Assembly: GCF_002159085.1 (NCBI RefSeq)
Contig: NZ_LZRU01000009.1
Span: forward strand, 1-64,000
DNA from: Thermobacillus sp. ZCTH02-B1
GTDB lineage: Bacteria > Bacillota > Bacilli > Paenibacillales > Paenibacillaceae
Length of the DNA: 64,000 nucleotides
Direction: 5' to 3'
The translations under genes and the position numbers were made by a program. This document shows, in pieces, positions 34,363 to 43,737 of the stretch. The number at the start of each line of letters is the position of its first letter. Position 1 is the stretch's first letter. The notes under the pieces are model-generated. The model saw nothing but the letters and a program-made list of their open reading frames with translations, was not told the origin of the DNA and ran no database searches.

Positions 34363-34987
34363 GCTCGTCCCCGGCATGCCCCTCGGCGCGGCGGTCGTAC
34401 GGGCGCTCGCCGGGGCGGGATACGGGCCGGTGATCGTCGTCGTGCGGCCGGGCGACGATCTCGCCTGGCTCGGGACGCTGCCGGACGGGATGCCCGTGCG
34501 GCCGGTCGTCTGCGGCGACGCTTCGGCCGGCATGTCCCGTTCGATCCGGTGCGGCGTCCGGTCGGCGCTGGAGGACGGGGAACCGCCGGACGCGATCCTG
34601 ATCGCGCTCGCCGACATGCCGTTCCTCGCGCCGGGAAAGCTCGCCGAATGGCGCGCGGCCTGGATGCTTGAACCCGGGCTCGACTTCGTGGCGGGAAGGC
34701 GGGGCGGCCTGGTCCTGCCGCCGGTGCTCTGGAGCCGCCGCCGGTTCGGCGATCTGCTGCGCCTCGAAGGGGATGCCGGCGCGGGAGCCCTGCTCCGCTC
34801 GGGCCGCCTGCGCGGCGCCTGGGTGGAGCTGACCGGCTTCGAAGGCTTCGATCCCGACACGCCCGAACAGTTCGAAGAAGCACGCGCTGTCTGGCAAGCC
34901 GTCATGCGCGTGCATGATGCACAATCCCCCCGGGATGCTTTCAGCGGGAAGGCCAATTCTATGTCATGTAAATTGACGCGTTTCTGA
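34292..34987 (+). CDS. pucB: MobA/MocA-like molybdenum cofactor nucleotidyltransferase (PucB)
   Basis: A 231-residue nucleotidyltransferase of the MobA-like NTP transferase type, which would add CMP or GMP to molybdopterin for xanthine dehydrogenase. It opens with CLAAGSGSRLGRAKPSAEL, a somewhat divergent LAAGxSxRMGxxK loop, has AGMSRSIRCGV and the metal site LIALADMPFLAP. The ATG at 34292 follows AAGGAGG (34276-34282), so the gene truly starts 71 bases before pucA ends, in another frame. Its last ~28 residues contain the promoter of the next gene and look poorly conserved. Confidence 0.85.
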   Translation: MRIPAVCLAAGSGSRLGRAKPSAELVPGMPLGAAVVRALAGAGYGPVIVVVRPGDDLAWLGTLPDGMPVRPVVCGDASAGMSRSIRCGVRSALEDGEPPDAILIALADMPFLAPGKLAEWRAAWMLEPGLDFVAGRRGGLVLPPVLWSRRRFGDLLRLEGDAGAGALLRSGRLRGAWVELTGFEGFDPDTPEQFEEARAVWQAVMRVHDAQSPRDAFSGKANSMSCKLTRF

Positions 34988-35001
34988 CGCGTTCTTATAG
35001 T
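34973..35001 (+). promoter_or_regulatory. Strong promoter of the BMP-type ABC importer
   Basis: TTGACG (34973-34978), spacer 17, TATAGT (34996-35001), overlapping the end of pucB. TGACGCGTT occurs twice, at 34974-34982 and 34985-34993, eleven bases apart, as a direct repeat covering the -35 and spacer, a likely regulator site. Confidence 0.7.
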
Positions 35002-35058
35002 GAAAGTAATTCCCGGGTTTTTTCAGAAAGACATCCGGATCGACGGGGGAGGAACCAT

Positions 35059-36240
35059 ATGAGAAGTTGGACGGTTTCGAGACTGGCGCGCATGCTGTGG
35101 ATCCTTCCGCTGCTTGCGGCGCTCGCGGCGTGCGGCGGCGGAAGCGGCTCTCCGGGGAAGGATTCGGGCGGCTCCGGATCGGGCGGCGCCGCGTCGGGCG
35201 GCTCCGGCGGCGGGGAGACGGGTTCATCGTCCGGCGACGGGGGCGCGAAAAAACCGCGCGTCGCGTTCGTATACATCGGCACGCCGGGCGACGGCGGCTG
35301 GACGTACGAGCATGACCAGGGCCGCAAGTACATGGAGGAAACGCACGGCATCGAGGCGACGGTCGTCGAGAACGTGCCGGAAAGCGCGGACGCCGAACGG
35401 GTCATCGAGGAGCTGGCGCAGAACCACGACATCATTTTCACGACGAGCTTCGGTTACATGGATCAGACGCTCGCCGTGGCGCAGCGCCATCCCGAAGTCA
35501 AGTTCCATCACGTGAGCGGCTACAAGACGCACGACAACATGACGAACTATTTCGGCAAGAACTATGAAGCCAGCTATCTGACGGGCATCGCCGCCGGCAA
35601 GATGACGAAGAAGAACATCATCGGCTACGTCGGGGCGTTCCCGATCCCGGAGGTCATTTACAACATCAACGCGTTCAAGCTCGGCATCAAGAGCGTGAAC
35701 CCGGACGCCGTCGTCCATGTCGTCTGGTCGAACACCTGGTATGATCCGACGGTCGAGCGGCAGGCCGCGATCAGCCTGCTGGACCTGGGCGCGGACGTGC
35801 TGCTGGCCTACCAGGATTCGCCCGCCACGATCCAGGCGGCCGCCGAACGCGGCGCGCTGGCCGGCGGCAACGACTCCGACATGACCCGCTTCGCGCCGGA
35901 AGCGTACCTGACGAATCCGGTCTGGAACTGGGGGCCGTATTACGCGAAGGTCGTGCAGGACTGGATCGACGGCACTTGGACGAACGAGCCGTACGTCGGA
36001 TCGATGCGGGACGGCATGGTCGGCCTCGCGCCGCTCGGACCGGGCATCCCGGACGACGTGAAACAGCTCGTCGAAGCGGCGAAGGAAACGATCATGAGCG
36101 GCGAATTCGAGGTGTTCAGGGGCCCCCTCTACGACCAGGAAGGCAACCTCCGGGTCGAGGAAGGCCGGGCGTTGACGCACGCGGAGGTTCTGGAAATGAA
36201 CTGGTTCCTGAAGGGGATCGAAGGCAAGATTCCGCAATAG
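35059..36240 (+). CDS. BMP family substrate-binding lipoprotein (purine/nucleoside importer)
   Basis: A 393-residue lipoprotein. The signal ends at LAALAAC (Cys near residue 25); a ~45-residue Gly/Ser-rich tether follows, then the BMP/PnrA-like binding domain with VAFVYIGTPGDGGWTYEHDQG, DIIFTTSFGYMDQTLA and VVWSNTWYDPTVERQAA. The family binds nucleosides (for example PnrA, BmpA, NupN), and members occur in purine catabolic loci. Together with the ATPase and two permeases that follow it forms a complete importer. Ligand: purine base, nucleoside or ureide (inference from position). A stem-loop lies just after the gene. Confidence 0.9.
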   Translation: MRSWTVSRLARMLWILPLLAALAACGGGSGSPGKDSGGSGSGGAASGGSGGGETGSSSGDGGAKKPRVAFVYIGTPGDGGWTYEHDQGRKYMEETHGIEATVVENVPESADAERVIEELAQNHDIIFTTSFGYMDQTLAVAQRHPEVKFHHVSGYKTHDNMTNYFGKNYEASYLTGIAAGKMTKKNIIGYVGAFPIPEVIYNINAFKLGIKSVNPDAVVHVVWSNTWYDPTVERQAAISLLDLGADVLLAYQDSPATIQAAAERGALAGGNDSDMTRFAPEAYLTNPVWNWGPYYAKVVQDWIDGTWTNEPYVGSMRDGMVGLAPLGPGIPDDVKQLVEAAKETIMSGEFEVFRGPLYDQEGNLRVEEGRALTHAEVLEMNWFLKGIEGKIPQ

Positions 36241-36251
36241 AGCGGGCAGGC

Positions 36252-36270
36252 GGGCGGGAGGTTCCCGCCC
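36252..36270 (+). other. Intercistronic stem-loop after the binding-protein gene
   Basis: GGGCGGGA (36252-36259) pairs perfectly with TCCCGCCC (36263-36270) around a three-base loop, with no T-tract. It probably protects or attenuates the mRNA so that the binding protein is made in excess. Confidence 0.6.
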
Positions 36271-36292
36271 CGATCGGGAGGAGGTGCGCGGG

Positions 36293-37831
36293 ATGACGCT
36301 TCCCTACGCCTTGGAGATGCGCGGAATCCGCAAACAGTTCGGATCGCTCGTCGCCAACGACGACGTCGATTTCGCGGCGAAGACGGGCGAAGTGCACGCG
36401 CTGCTCGGCGAAAACGGCGCCGGCAAGAGCACGCTGATGTGCATGCTTTCGGGCGTGTACCGCCCGACCGCCGGCGACATCCTGATCCGCGGCCGCAAGG
36501 TGAGCATCCGCTCGCCGAAGGACGCGCTGGCGCTCGGCGTGGGCATGGTGTTCCAGCAATTCCGGCTCGTACCGACGCTGACCGCTGCGGAAAACATCAT
36601 CCTCGGCGAGAAATCGTCCGTCTGGCGCGGCGCTTCCTGGATGCGGCGCAAGACGGAGGAGATCACGGCGGTCGCCGAGCGGTTCGGACTCGGGATCACC
36701 GTCGACCGTCCCGTCTGGCAGATGTCCGTCGGCGAGCAGCAGCGGGTCGAGATCGTGAAGGTGCTCTACCGGGGCGCCGACATCATCCTGCTTGACGAGC
36801 CGACCTCGGTGCTGACGCCGGGCGAGGCCGACCGGCTGTTCGAGACGCTCCTCAAGCTCCGCGCCGCGGGCAAGACGGTCATCCTGACGACCCACAAGCT
36901 TCGGGAAGTGATGGCGTTCGCCGACCGCATCTCCGTCATGCGTAAAGGAAGGATGCTGAAGACGCTGAACCGTCTCGAGACGAACGAACGCGAGCTCGCG
37001 CAGCTCATGGTCGGAAGGAACGCAACGGGAGCCGTCAGGCCCGAAGCGGGAACGCCGGGCAAGCCGCTGCTCGAGGTGGAAGGGCTGACGGTGGAGGCCG
37101 GCAGGGGCCGCACGGCGGTGCGCGGCGTGAGCTTCACGGTGCGGGAGGGCGAGATCGTCGGCATCGCGGGCGTCGCGGGCAACGGACAGTCGGAGCTCGC
37201 CGAAGCGCTGGCGGGCCTCCAGGCATGGAGCGCCGGAACGATCCGCGTCTGCGGCCGCGAATGGAAGCGGGCGTCGGTGCGGACGGCGATCGAGTCCGGC
37301 GTCTCCCTCGTGCCGGAGAACCGGATGAAGAGCGGCCTCGCGGGCAGCCTCGGCATCGTCGACAACCTGCTGATGAAGACGTACCGCGAGCCCGAGCGGT
37401 CGCGCTTCGGCCTGCTGCGCGGCCGCCGGAACCGGGAGTGGGCCCGGTCGCTCGTCGAGCGGTTCGACATCAGGGCGACCGGTCTGGACACGCCCGTCCG
37501 GCAGCTTTCGGGCGGCAACCAGCAGAAGCTGCTGCTCGCGCGTGAAGTGGACCGCGATCCGAAGCTGATGATCGCCGTCCATCCGACCCAGGGGCTCGAC
37601 ATCGGCGCGACGGAGAGCGTCCACCGGCTGCTGCTCGGGCTTCGCGCTTCCGGGCGCGGCGTGCTGCTCATTTCGGAAGATCTGGATGAGGTGATGCAGC
37701 TCTCGGACCGGATCCTCGTCATGTCCGGCGGCTCGATCGTCGGCGAGATGAGCCGCGAGAACGCGGACCGCGAGCGGATCGGCCTGTACATGGCCGGATT
37801 GCGCGCCGTCCCCGGGGAGGCGGCGTCATGA
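36293..37831 (+). CDS. Nucleoside-type ABC importer ATPase, two NBDs
   Basis: A 512-residue fused double ATPase. NBD1 has Walker A GENGAGKST, signature MSVGEQQRVEI and Walker B IILLDEPTSVL. NBD2 has the degenerate P-loop GVAGNGQSEL, LSGGNQQKLLLAREV and the HPTQGLDIGA block. This asymmetry is typical of BMP/sugar-type (CUT2-like) ATPases such as NupO and RbsA. The start at 36293 follows GGGAGGAGG. Its stop overlaps the permease ATG by four bases. Confidence 0.93.
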   Translation: MTLPYALEMRGIRKQFGSLVANDDVDFAAKTGEVHALLGENGAGKSTLMCMLSGVYRPTAGDILIRGRKVSIRSPKDALALGVGMVFQQFRLVPTLTAAENIILGEKSSVWRGASWMRRKTEEITAVAERFGLGITVDRPVWQMSVGEQQRVEIVKVLYRGADIILLDEPTSVLTPGEADRLFETLLKLRAAGKTVILTTHKLREVMAFADRISVMRKGRMLKTLNRLETNERELAQLMVGRNATGAVRPEAGTPGKPLLEVEGLTVEAGRGRTAVRGVSFTVREGEIVGIAGVAGNGQSELAEALAGLQAWSAGTIRVCGREWKRASVRTAIESGVSLVPENRMKSGLAGSLGIVDNLLMKTYREPERSRFGLLRGRRNREWARSLVERFDIRATGLDTPVRQLSGGNQQKLLLAREVDRDPKLMIAVHPTQGLDIGATESVHRLLLGLRASGRGVLLISEDLDEVMQLSDRILVMSGGSIVGEMSRENADRERIGLYMAGLRAVPGEAAS

Positions 37832-38949
37832 ACGGCAAGGCGTCCGCGGCGGGCACGGAGGTCGGCCGGGCGGGCGGAGCGCGGAGGCGGACGGCGGTCC
37901 CGCGGCTGGCGATCGAATTCGATCCCGTCAGCGACCGCGTCCCGTGGTGGATGCCGATCGCCGCGGTCCTGGCCGCGCTGGCCGTCTGCGCCGCGTTCAT
38001 CGCGGCGAACGGCCTGGACCCGCTGGCGGTGTACCGCAAGATGTTGACGGGCGCCTTCGGCACCCGGTTCGGCCTGACCGAGACGCTGGTCAAGACGATC
38101 CCGCTCCTGCTGTGCGGCGTCGGCGTCGCGATCGCGTACCGGATCTCGTTCTGGAACATCGGAGCGGAAGGGCAGTTTCTGGCCGGCGCGATGGCGGCCA
38201 CCGCGGTGACGATCTATTGGCCGGATCTGCCCGCCGCCGCTTCGCTGCCGCTCATGACGCTGGCGGGCATCGCGGCCGGCGGCGTCTGGGGGCTGATGAC
38301 CGCCGTGCCCCGCGCGTATTTCCGGGTGAGCGAGCTGATCTCGTCGCTCATGCTCAACTATGTCGCCATGCTGCTTCTCGATTATTTCGTGTTCGGCCCG
38401 TGGCGCGATCCGGGCGGGCTCAATTTCCCCGGCAGCCCGATGTTTACGGCTTCGCAGTCGCTTCCCGCGTTCGGGGGCACCCGCCTCCACTTCGGCCTCG
38501 TCTTCGCGATCGCCGCGGTGCTGCTCTACGCCTTCCTGTTCCGCTGCACGCGCTGGGGCTACGAACTGAGGCTGATCGGCTCCAATCCGGAAGCCGCGCG
38601 GAACGCGGGAATCCGCCTGAACCGGCACCTCCTGCTCGTCATGCTCGCAAGCGGCGGACTGGCCGGACTCGCCGGCATGGCGGAGGTGTCCGGCGTCGCG
38701 CACCGGCTCATGTACGGCATCTCGCCGGGCTACGGCTACACGGCGATCATCGTCGCCTGGATCGCGCGCCTTCATCCGCTCGGCCTCGTCGTCTCGGCGT
38801 TCCTGTTCGGCGGCCTGATCGTCGGCGGTTACAGCGTGCAGACGATCGGCCTTCCGTCGTCGACGTCGGAGATGCTGCAGGGCGCCGTGCTGTTCTTCGT
38901 CATCGCGGGCGCCGCGCTCGGGCGGGTCCGGATCCGCCGGGCCGGGTGA
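37828..38949 (+). CDS. ABC importer permease, NupP-like
   Basis: A 373-residue inner-membrane permease of the BPD_transp_2 type with about nine to ten helices after a basic ~50-residue cytoplasmic N-terminus. Conserved segments are SFWNIGAEGQFLAGAMAAT and the C-terminal YGISPGYGYTAIIVAWIARLHPLG, the signature of nucleoside-type permeases. The ATG overlaps the ATPase stop, with GGGGAGG upstream. It pairs with the next gene to form the heterodimeric channel. Confidence 0.92.
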   Translation: MNGKASAAGTEVGRAGGARRRTAVPRLAIEFDPVSDRVPWWMPIAAVLAALAVCAAFIAANGLDPLAVYRKMLTGAFGTRFGLTETLVKTIPLLLCGVGVAIAYRISFWNIGAEGQFLAGAMAATAVTIYWPDLPAAASLPLMTLAGIAAGGVWGLMTAVPRAYFRVSELISSLMLNYVAMLLLDYFVFGPWRDPGGLNFPGSPMFTASQSLPAFGGTRLHFGLVFAIAAVLLYAFLFRCTRWGYELRLIGSNPEAARNAGIRLNRHLLLVMLASGGLAGLAGMAEVSGVAHRLMYGISPGYGYTAIIVAWIARLHPLGLVVSAFLFGGLIVGGYSVQTIGLPSSTSEMLQGAVLFFVIAGAALGRVRIRRAG

Positions 38950-39000
38950 GATGACCGTGGGGACGAGGCCAAACGATCGACCGGCAAGGGGGCACCGGCC

Positions 39001-39930
39001 ATGGAGATGATCATCCAGATCGCGGCGGCGGCCATGTCGGCCGGCACGCCGCTCCTGTTCGCCGTGCTGGGCGGCCTCCTGATCGAGCGGTCGGGCATCA
39101 TCCAGCTCGGCGCGGAAGGCGTCATGCTGATGGGCGCGGTGGCCGCGGCGCTCTGCTGCATCCGCACGGGCAGCCCCGCCGCCGCGCTGGCGGCCGCGCT
39201 CGCGGTCGGCGCGACGCTCGGCCTGCTGCACGCCTTCCTGACGGTGTCGCTGCGCGTCAACCAGATCGTGAGCGGCCTTGCGCTGACGCTGTTCGGTTCC
39301 GGGCTGAGCGCCTTCCTCGGCCGCTCGATCGCCGGCCAGCCGATGCCGGGCGCCGTGCCGAAGCTCGACCTGCCGTTCCTCGAGCCGGTGCCGGCCGCCG
39401 GGGACCTGTTCGCGCATCTCGACGCGCTGACCTGGCTGAGCTTCGCGCTCGTCATCGGCATGCATCTCTACTTGTACCGCACGTCCTGGGGGCTCCATCT
39501 CCGGGCGCTCGGCGACAGCCCGCAGACCGCCGACGTGATGGGCATCCCGGTCGCGGCGTTCCGGTACGGATGCGTCATCGCCGGCACGATGCTGATCGCG
39601 CTCGGCGGGGCGGATCTCCTCCTCGTGTATGCTCCCGCCTGGATCGAGGACATGACCGCCGGCCGGGGATGGATCGCCGTCGCGCTGATCATCTTCGCCC
39701 GCTGGAATCCGCTGCGCGCGCTGCTCGCCGCCTATTTCTTCGGCGCGCTCGACGCGCTCGGCTTCCGCATCCAGCTGATCGGCAGCGACATCCCGTCGTA
39801 TTTCCTGAAAATGATCCCCTACGTCGTGACGATTCTCATGCTCATGTACCTCGGCTGGCGGAACCGCGGCAAGCCTTCGGGAGCGCCGGAGTCCCTCGGC
39901 GTGCCGTATATCCGCGAGCAGCGGCTCTGA
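39001..39930 (+). CDS. ABC importer permease, NupQ-like
   Basis: A 309-residue permease with about eight helices. It shows ERSGIIQLGAEGVMLMGA, the partner motif to the previous permease, and SLRVNQIVSGLALTLFG. AAGGGGG precedes the ATG. It completes the importer; a 60-base gap then leads into the xanthine dehydrogenase subunit genes, so transport and oxidation are probably on one transcript. Confidence 0.92.
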   Translation: MEMIIQIAAAAMSAGTPLLFAVLGGLLIERSGIIQLGAEGVMLMGAVAAALCCIRTGSPAAALAAALAVGATLGLLHAFLTVSLRVNQIVSGLALTLFGSGLSAFLGRSIAGQPMPGAVPKLDLPFLEPVPAAGDLFAHLDALTWLSFALVIGMHLYLYRTSWGLHLRALGDSPQTADVMGIPVAAFRYGCVIAGTMLIALGGADLLLVYAPAWIEDMTAGRGWIAVALIIFARWNPLRALLAAYFFGALDALGFRIQLIGSDIPSYFLKMIPYVVTILMLMYLGWRNRGKPSGAPESLGVPYIREQRL

Positions 39931-39990
39931 ACGGATGGCGGCCTCCGGGCTGCGCGGGCGGAATTTTGCTTTCATGGGAGGCGGTGCCGC

Positions 39991-40917
39991 ATGGTCATGG
40001 CATTCGGGACGCCGGGCCGCGATCCGGAAGTGCTCAGGCCGCGCGATCCGGCCGAGGCGTGCCGGATGAAGGCGGCGCTCGGGGCGGAAGGCGTGTTCGT
40101 CGCGGGCGGCACGCTGCTGCGCACGCAGTGGGAGTCGGGCGCGGCGAAGATGCCCGGCGCGCTCATCGATCTGACCGCGCTGCCGGCACTCGACGGCATC
40201 GCGGAGGAAGCGGGCGCTCTGGTGATCGGTCCGCTCGTCAGGCTGTCGGATCTTGTCCGGTCGGAGCCCGTCGCGGCCGGTTTTCCGCTGCTGGCCGAGG
40301 CGGTGCGGCGGATCGGCGCGCCGTCGATCCGGAATCTCGCGACGATCGGCGGCAACGTCGCGAGCCGGACCGGCGACGCGCTGACGGCGCTGCTCGTGTA
40401 CGACGCCGAGCTGATCTGGCGTACGGAACGGCGGACCGAGACGATGCGCCTCGAGGACTGGCTGGCCGATCCCGGCGCGGGGGAAGGCTTCCGGCTGCTC
40501 GCGGGCATCCGGCTGAAGCGGGCGGGGGCGGCAGCCGGAGGCCGGGCCGGGAGGATCGCCGGCGGCTTCCGCAAGCTGGGCCGGCGCGAAGCGTTCATTC
40601 CGGCGCTGGTGACGGTCGCCGTTCTGGGACGTCTGACCGAAGACGGCACGCTGGCCGGCGTCCGCGTGGCGGCCGGCGGCGGATCGGCGGTTCCGTCGCG
40701 GCTGCGCGCCGCGGAGGCCGTGATCGAAGGCGCGCGGGTGAGCCCGGAAACGCTGGTCCGGCTCGGCGAAGCCGTCGCCGGCGAATACCGGCCGGCGTCC
40801 GACGCGTTCGCCGGCGCGGAGTACCGGCGGCGGGCCGCCGCCAATCTGATAGCGGCCGAATGGTTCACGCTATGCGCCCCGGACCGGAAGGAGGGGGAGC
40901 ATGATCCTGACCCGTGA
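39991..40917 (+). CDS. pucC: Xanthine dehydrogenase FAD-binding subunit (PucC)
   Basis: A 308-residue FAD subunit of the CoxM/XdhB family. FAD-contacting loops are VFVAGGTLLRTQWESG (~residue 35) and SIRNLATIGGNVASR (~residue 112), followed by the CO dehydrogenase flavoprotein C-terminal domain. The start at 39991 has GGGAGG upstream. It passes electrons from the iron-sulfur clusters to NAD+. It overlaps pucD by 17 bases. Confidence 0.92.
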   Translation: MVMAFGTPGRDPEVLRPRDPAEACRMKAALGAEGVFVAGGTLLRTQWESGAAKMPGALIDLTALPALDGIAEEAGALVIGPLVRLSDLVRSEPVAAGFPLLAEAVRRIGAPSIRNLATIGGNVASRTGDALTALLVYDAELIWRTERRTETMRLEDWLADPGAGEGFRLLAGIRLKRAGAAAGGRAGRIAGGFRKLGRREAFIPALVTVAVLGRLTEDGTLAGVRVAAGGGSAVPSRLRAAEAVIEGARVSPETLVRLGEAVAGEYRPASDAFAGAEYRRRAAANLIAAEWFTLCAPDRKEGEHDPDP

Positions 40918-43216
40918 AACCGCGGGCGGCCGGTGGCGGATCCGACCCGACGGGCCCGGCAAGGTGACCGGCCGCCTGAAGTACCTGACCGACCTGGCGC
41001 TGCCGGGCATGTTGCACGGGGTCGTGCTGCGCAGCGCGCATCCGCACGCGCGCATCCGCGCGATCCGCACGGAGCGCGCCGCGGCGCTTCCGGGCGTGCG
41101 CGCCGTGCTGACGCACCGCGATGTGCCGGGCCTGAACGCGTTCGGCATTTCGCGGCAGGATCAGCCCGTCTTCTGCTCCGACCGCGTCCGCTACGTCGGC
41201 GACGCGGTCGCGGCCGTCGCCGCGGACACGCCCGAGATCGCCGAACGCGCGCTCGGTCTGATCGAGGTCGATTACGAGCCGCTTCCCGTGCTGGACACGC
41301 CGGAGAAGGCGCTGTCGCCGGACGCGTTGAAGCTCCATCCGCACGGCAACGTGCTGCACCGGAGCGAATACAGGCGCGGCGACGTCGACGCCGCGTTCGC
41401 CGAATGCGTCCACGTCGTGGAAGAAACCTATGTCACGCCGCGCCAGATGCACACCTATCTCGAGACGGAAGGCGGCCTGTTCGTGCCGGAGCCGGACGGC
41501 CGGCTGACCGTGTACGCGCCGACGCAGCACGGCCTGCTCGACCGGTTGCAGCTTGCCCGCATCCTCGGCGTGCCGGAGGAGGCGATCCGCGTCGTCTCCA
41601 GCCCGATCGGCGGCTCGTTCGGCGGCAAGGACGAGCTGAACATCCAGCCCTACGGCGCGCTGCTCGCGCGGGCGACCGGCCGCCCGGTCAAAATCCACCA
41701 TTCCCGGCGCGAGTCGGTGCGCGCGGGACTCAAGCGGCATCCGATGCGGATCACGATGAAGACCGGCATCGACGCCTCGGGCCGGCTGCTCGCCCACCGG
41801 GTGCGGATCGTCGCCGACACCGGGCCCTACGCGACGCTCGGCGCGGAGGTGCTCAACTTCGCGACGGAGCACGTGATCGGCCCCTACCGGTATGCCAACC
41901 TCGACGTCGAGGGCGTCTCCGTCTACACGAACAACGGGATGTCCGGCGAGTTCCGCGGCTTCGGCGGCAACCAGGCGATCTTCGCGCTCGAGGGGCAGAT
42001 GGACCGGCTGGCGGAGCTGGCCGGCATCGATCCGTGGGAATTCCGGCTCATCAATTTGCGCCGGATGGGAGATCCCGGACCTTTCGGGCAGCAGATCGCC
42101 CAGACGGACGGGGCGTATCAGGTGTGGGTGAAGCTGAAGGAGAGCCCGCTCTGGCGCGAGCGGGACAGCCTGAAGCGAGCCGGCGAAGCTTCCGCTTCCG
42201 CGCAGTCCGGCGGAGCCGCCCGTCCGCCGTGGATCCGCACCGGCATCGGCGCCGCGATGGTCATGCACGGCTTCGGGCTGGGCTACGGCATCCCGGATCC
42301 CGCCGCGGGCCGGCTGCGGCTCGCGGAGGACGGCCGCATCGAGGCGATCTTTGGCTACGAGGAGTTTGGCCAGGGACTGTTTGCGGCGATCGAAGCGCTC
42401 ATGATCGACACATTCGGCATCGGGCCGGACGATCTCCGGATCGTCGTCGGCGACACGGACCGGGTGCCGGACAGCGGGTCGAGCACCGCGTCGCGCACGA
42501 CGGCGATGATCTGGCAGGCGCTCAGGCGGATGGAGCAGCCGTTCCGGCGGAAGCTGCTCGAGGCGGCGGCGCGCCTGACCGGCCGGGCGGCGGGCGGGCT
42601 GACGCTTGCCCCCGGCGGCGTCGCGGATGCGGAAAGCGGGGTGCTGCTCATCCGGTACGCCGACCTCGCCGCGAAGGCGGAAGAGACGATCGGGGCCCAA
42701 GTGCACTTTCATTTTCCGACGACCGACCTGGAGAGGATCGGCGCGCATTTTCTGTATTCGTATGCCGCCGTCGCCGTGAAGGTGGAGGTCAACCTGCTGA
42801 CCGGCCGCGTACGCGTGCTCGACCAGTACCACGCGGTGGCGGCGGGGCCGGTCGTGAATCCGATGGGATATGTCGGACAGATCGAGGGCGGCAGCGGCAT
42901 GGCGCTCGGCTTTGCGCTCCTGGAGGACGCGGTCATGGAGAACGGACATTACCTCACCGGCAATCTGGACACCTATCTGATTCCGACGATCGCCGATTCC
43001 CGCGGCACGGTCGCGGTCGAGCCGGTCGAGGAGCTGCCGGAGGGCGATCCCTACGGCCCGCGCGGGATCGGCGAGATCGGCTCGGTCGGCCTCGCGCCGG
43101 CGATCGCGGAGGCGATTCATGAAGCGACGGGCGTGCGCGTAAGCCGGCTGCCGGTTGATCCGGCGCTGCTCATCCGGCGGCCGGAAGATCTGTGGAAGGC
43201 GGTGGATGGCCGATGA
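40901..43216 (+). CDS. pucD: Xanthine dehydrogenase molybdenum-binding subunit (PucD)
   Basis: A 771-residue large subunit that hydroxylates hypoxanthine/xanthine at the molybdopterin centre. The Ald_Xan_dh_C a/b hammerhead opens it (GKVTGRLKYLTDLALPGMLHG). Cofactor segments include PIGGSFGGKDELN, MSGEFRGFGGNQAIFALE and DSGSSTASRTT, and the presumed catalytic Glu is in PRGIGEIGSVGLAPA near the C-terminus. The length is normal. It starts inside pucC, and its stop overlaps the pucE ATG. Confidence 0.93.
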   Translation: MILTRETAGGRWRIRPDGPGKVTGRLKYLTDLALPGMLHGVVLRSAHPHARIRAIRTERAAALPGVRAVLTHRDVPGLNAFGISRQDQPVFCSDRVRYVGDAVAAVAADTPEIAERALGLIEVDYEPLPVLDTPEKALSPDALKLHPHGNVLHRSEYRRGDVDAAFAECVHVVEETYVTPRQMHTYLETEGGLFVPEPDGRLTVYAPTQHGLLDRLQLARILGVPEEAIRVVSSPIGGSFGGKDELNIQPYGALLARATGRPVKIHHSRRESVRAGLKRHPMRITMKTGIDASGRLLAHRVRIVADTGPYATLGAEVLNFATEHVIGPYRYANLDVEGVSVYTNNGMSGEFRGFGGNQAIFALEGQMDRLAELAGIDPWEFRLINLRRMGDPGPFGQQIAQTDGAYQVWVKLKESPLWRERDSLKRAGEASASAQSGGAARPPWIRTGIGAAMVMHGFGLGYGIPDPAAGRLRLAEDGRIEAIFGYEEFGQGLFAAIEALMIDTFGIGPDDLRIVVGDTDRVPDSGSSTASRTTAMIWQALRRMEQPFRRKLLEAAARLTGRAAGGLTLAPGGVADAESGVLLIRYADLAAKAEETIGAQVHFHFPTTDLERIGAHFLYSYAAVAVKVEVNLLTGRVRVLDQYHAVAAGPVVNPMGYVGQIEGGSGMALGFALLEDAVMENGHYLTGNLDTYLIPTIADSRGTVAVEPVEELPEGDPYGPRGIGEIGSVGLAPAIAEAIHEATGVRVSRLPVDPALLIRRPEDLWKAVDGR

Positions 43217-43737
43217 TCGAGCGAACGAATCCGCTCCCGGCCGCGGCGGACGCCGCCGTCATTTCGTTCACGCTGAACGGGGAGCCGGTCCGACTGGCGG
43301 TTCCGCCGGCGCGGCGGCTCATCGACGTGCTGCGGCATGATCTGCTGCTCACCGGGACGAAGATCGGCTGCGAGATCGGCCGCTGCGGCGCCTGCATGGT
43401 GCTCGTGGACGGGCGGCCGGTGAACGCCTGTCTGACGATGATGTACCAGCTCGAGGGTCGCCGCGTGACGACGATCGAGGGCCTCGCGGGCGGAGCGGAG
43501 GCGTTGCACGCGGTGCAGCGGGCCTTCCTCGAGGAAGGCGGCTTCCAGTGCGGCTACTGCACGCCCGGGATGATCGTCTCGGCGGCGGCACTGCTCGCCG
43601 AGCGGCCGGATCCGACCGACGACGAGATCGTGGAGGCGCTGTCCGGCAATCTGTGCCGCTGCACCGGCTACGGCGGCATCCTGAGGGCCGTCAGGCGCGC
43701 GGTGGCGATCGGGAGGGAAGCCGATGGAACGGGCTGA
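43213..43737 (+). CDS. pucE: Xanthine dehydrogenase 2Fe-2S subunit (PucE)
   Basis: A 174-residue electron-transfer subunit. The plant-type 2Fe-2S domain shows [16 protein letters not shown] with a fourth Cys at NACLTMM, and the second, all-helical cluster domain shows QCGYCTPG and LCRCTGYG. All eight Cys are present. The ATG at 43213 overlaps the pucD stop (ATGA). The last 14 bases overlap the deaminase gene. Confidence 0.93.
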   Translation: MIERTNPLPAAADAAVISFTLNGEPVRLAVPPARRLIDVLRHDLLLTGTKIGCEIGRCGACMVLVDGRPVNACLTMMYQLEGRRVTTIEGLAGGAEALHAVQRAFLEEGGFQCGYCTPGMIVSAAALLAERPDPTDDEIVEALSGNLCRCTGYGGILRAVRRAVAIGREADGTG

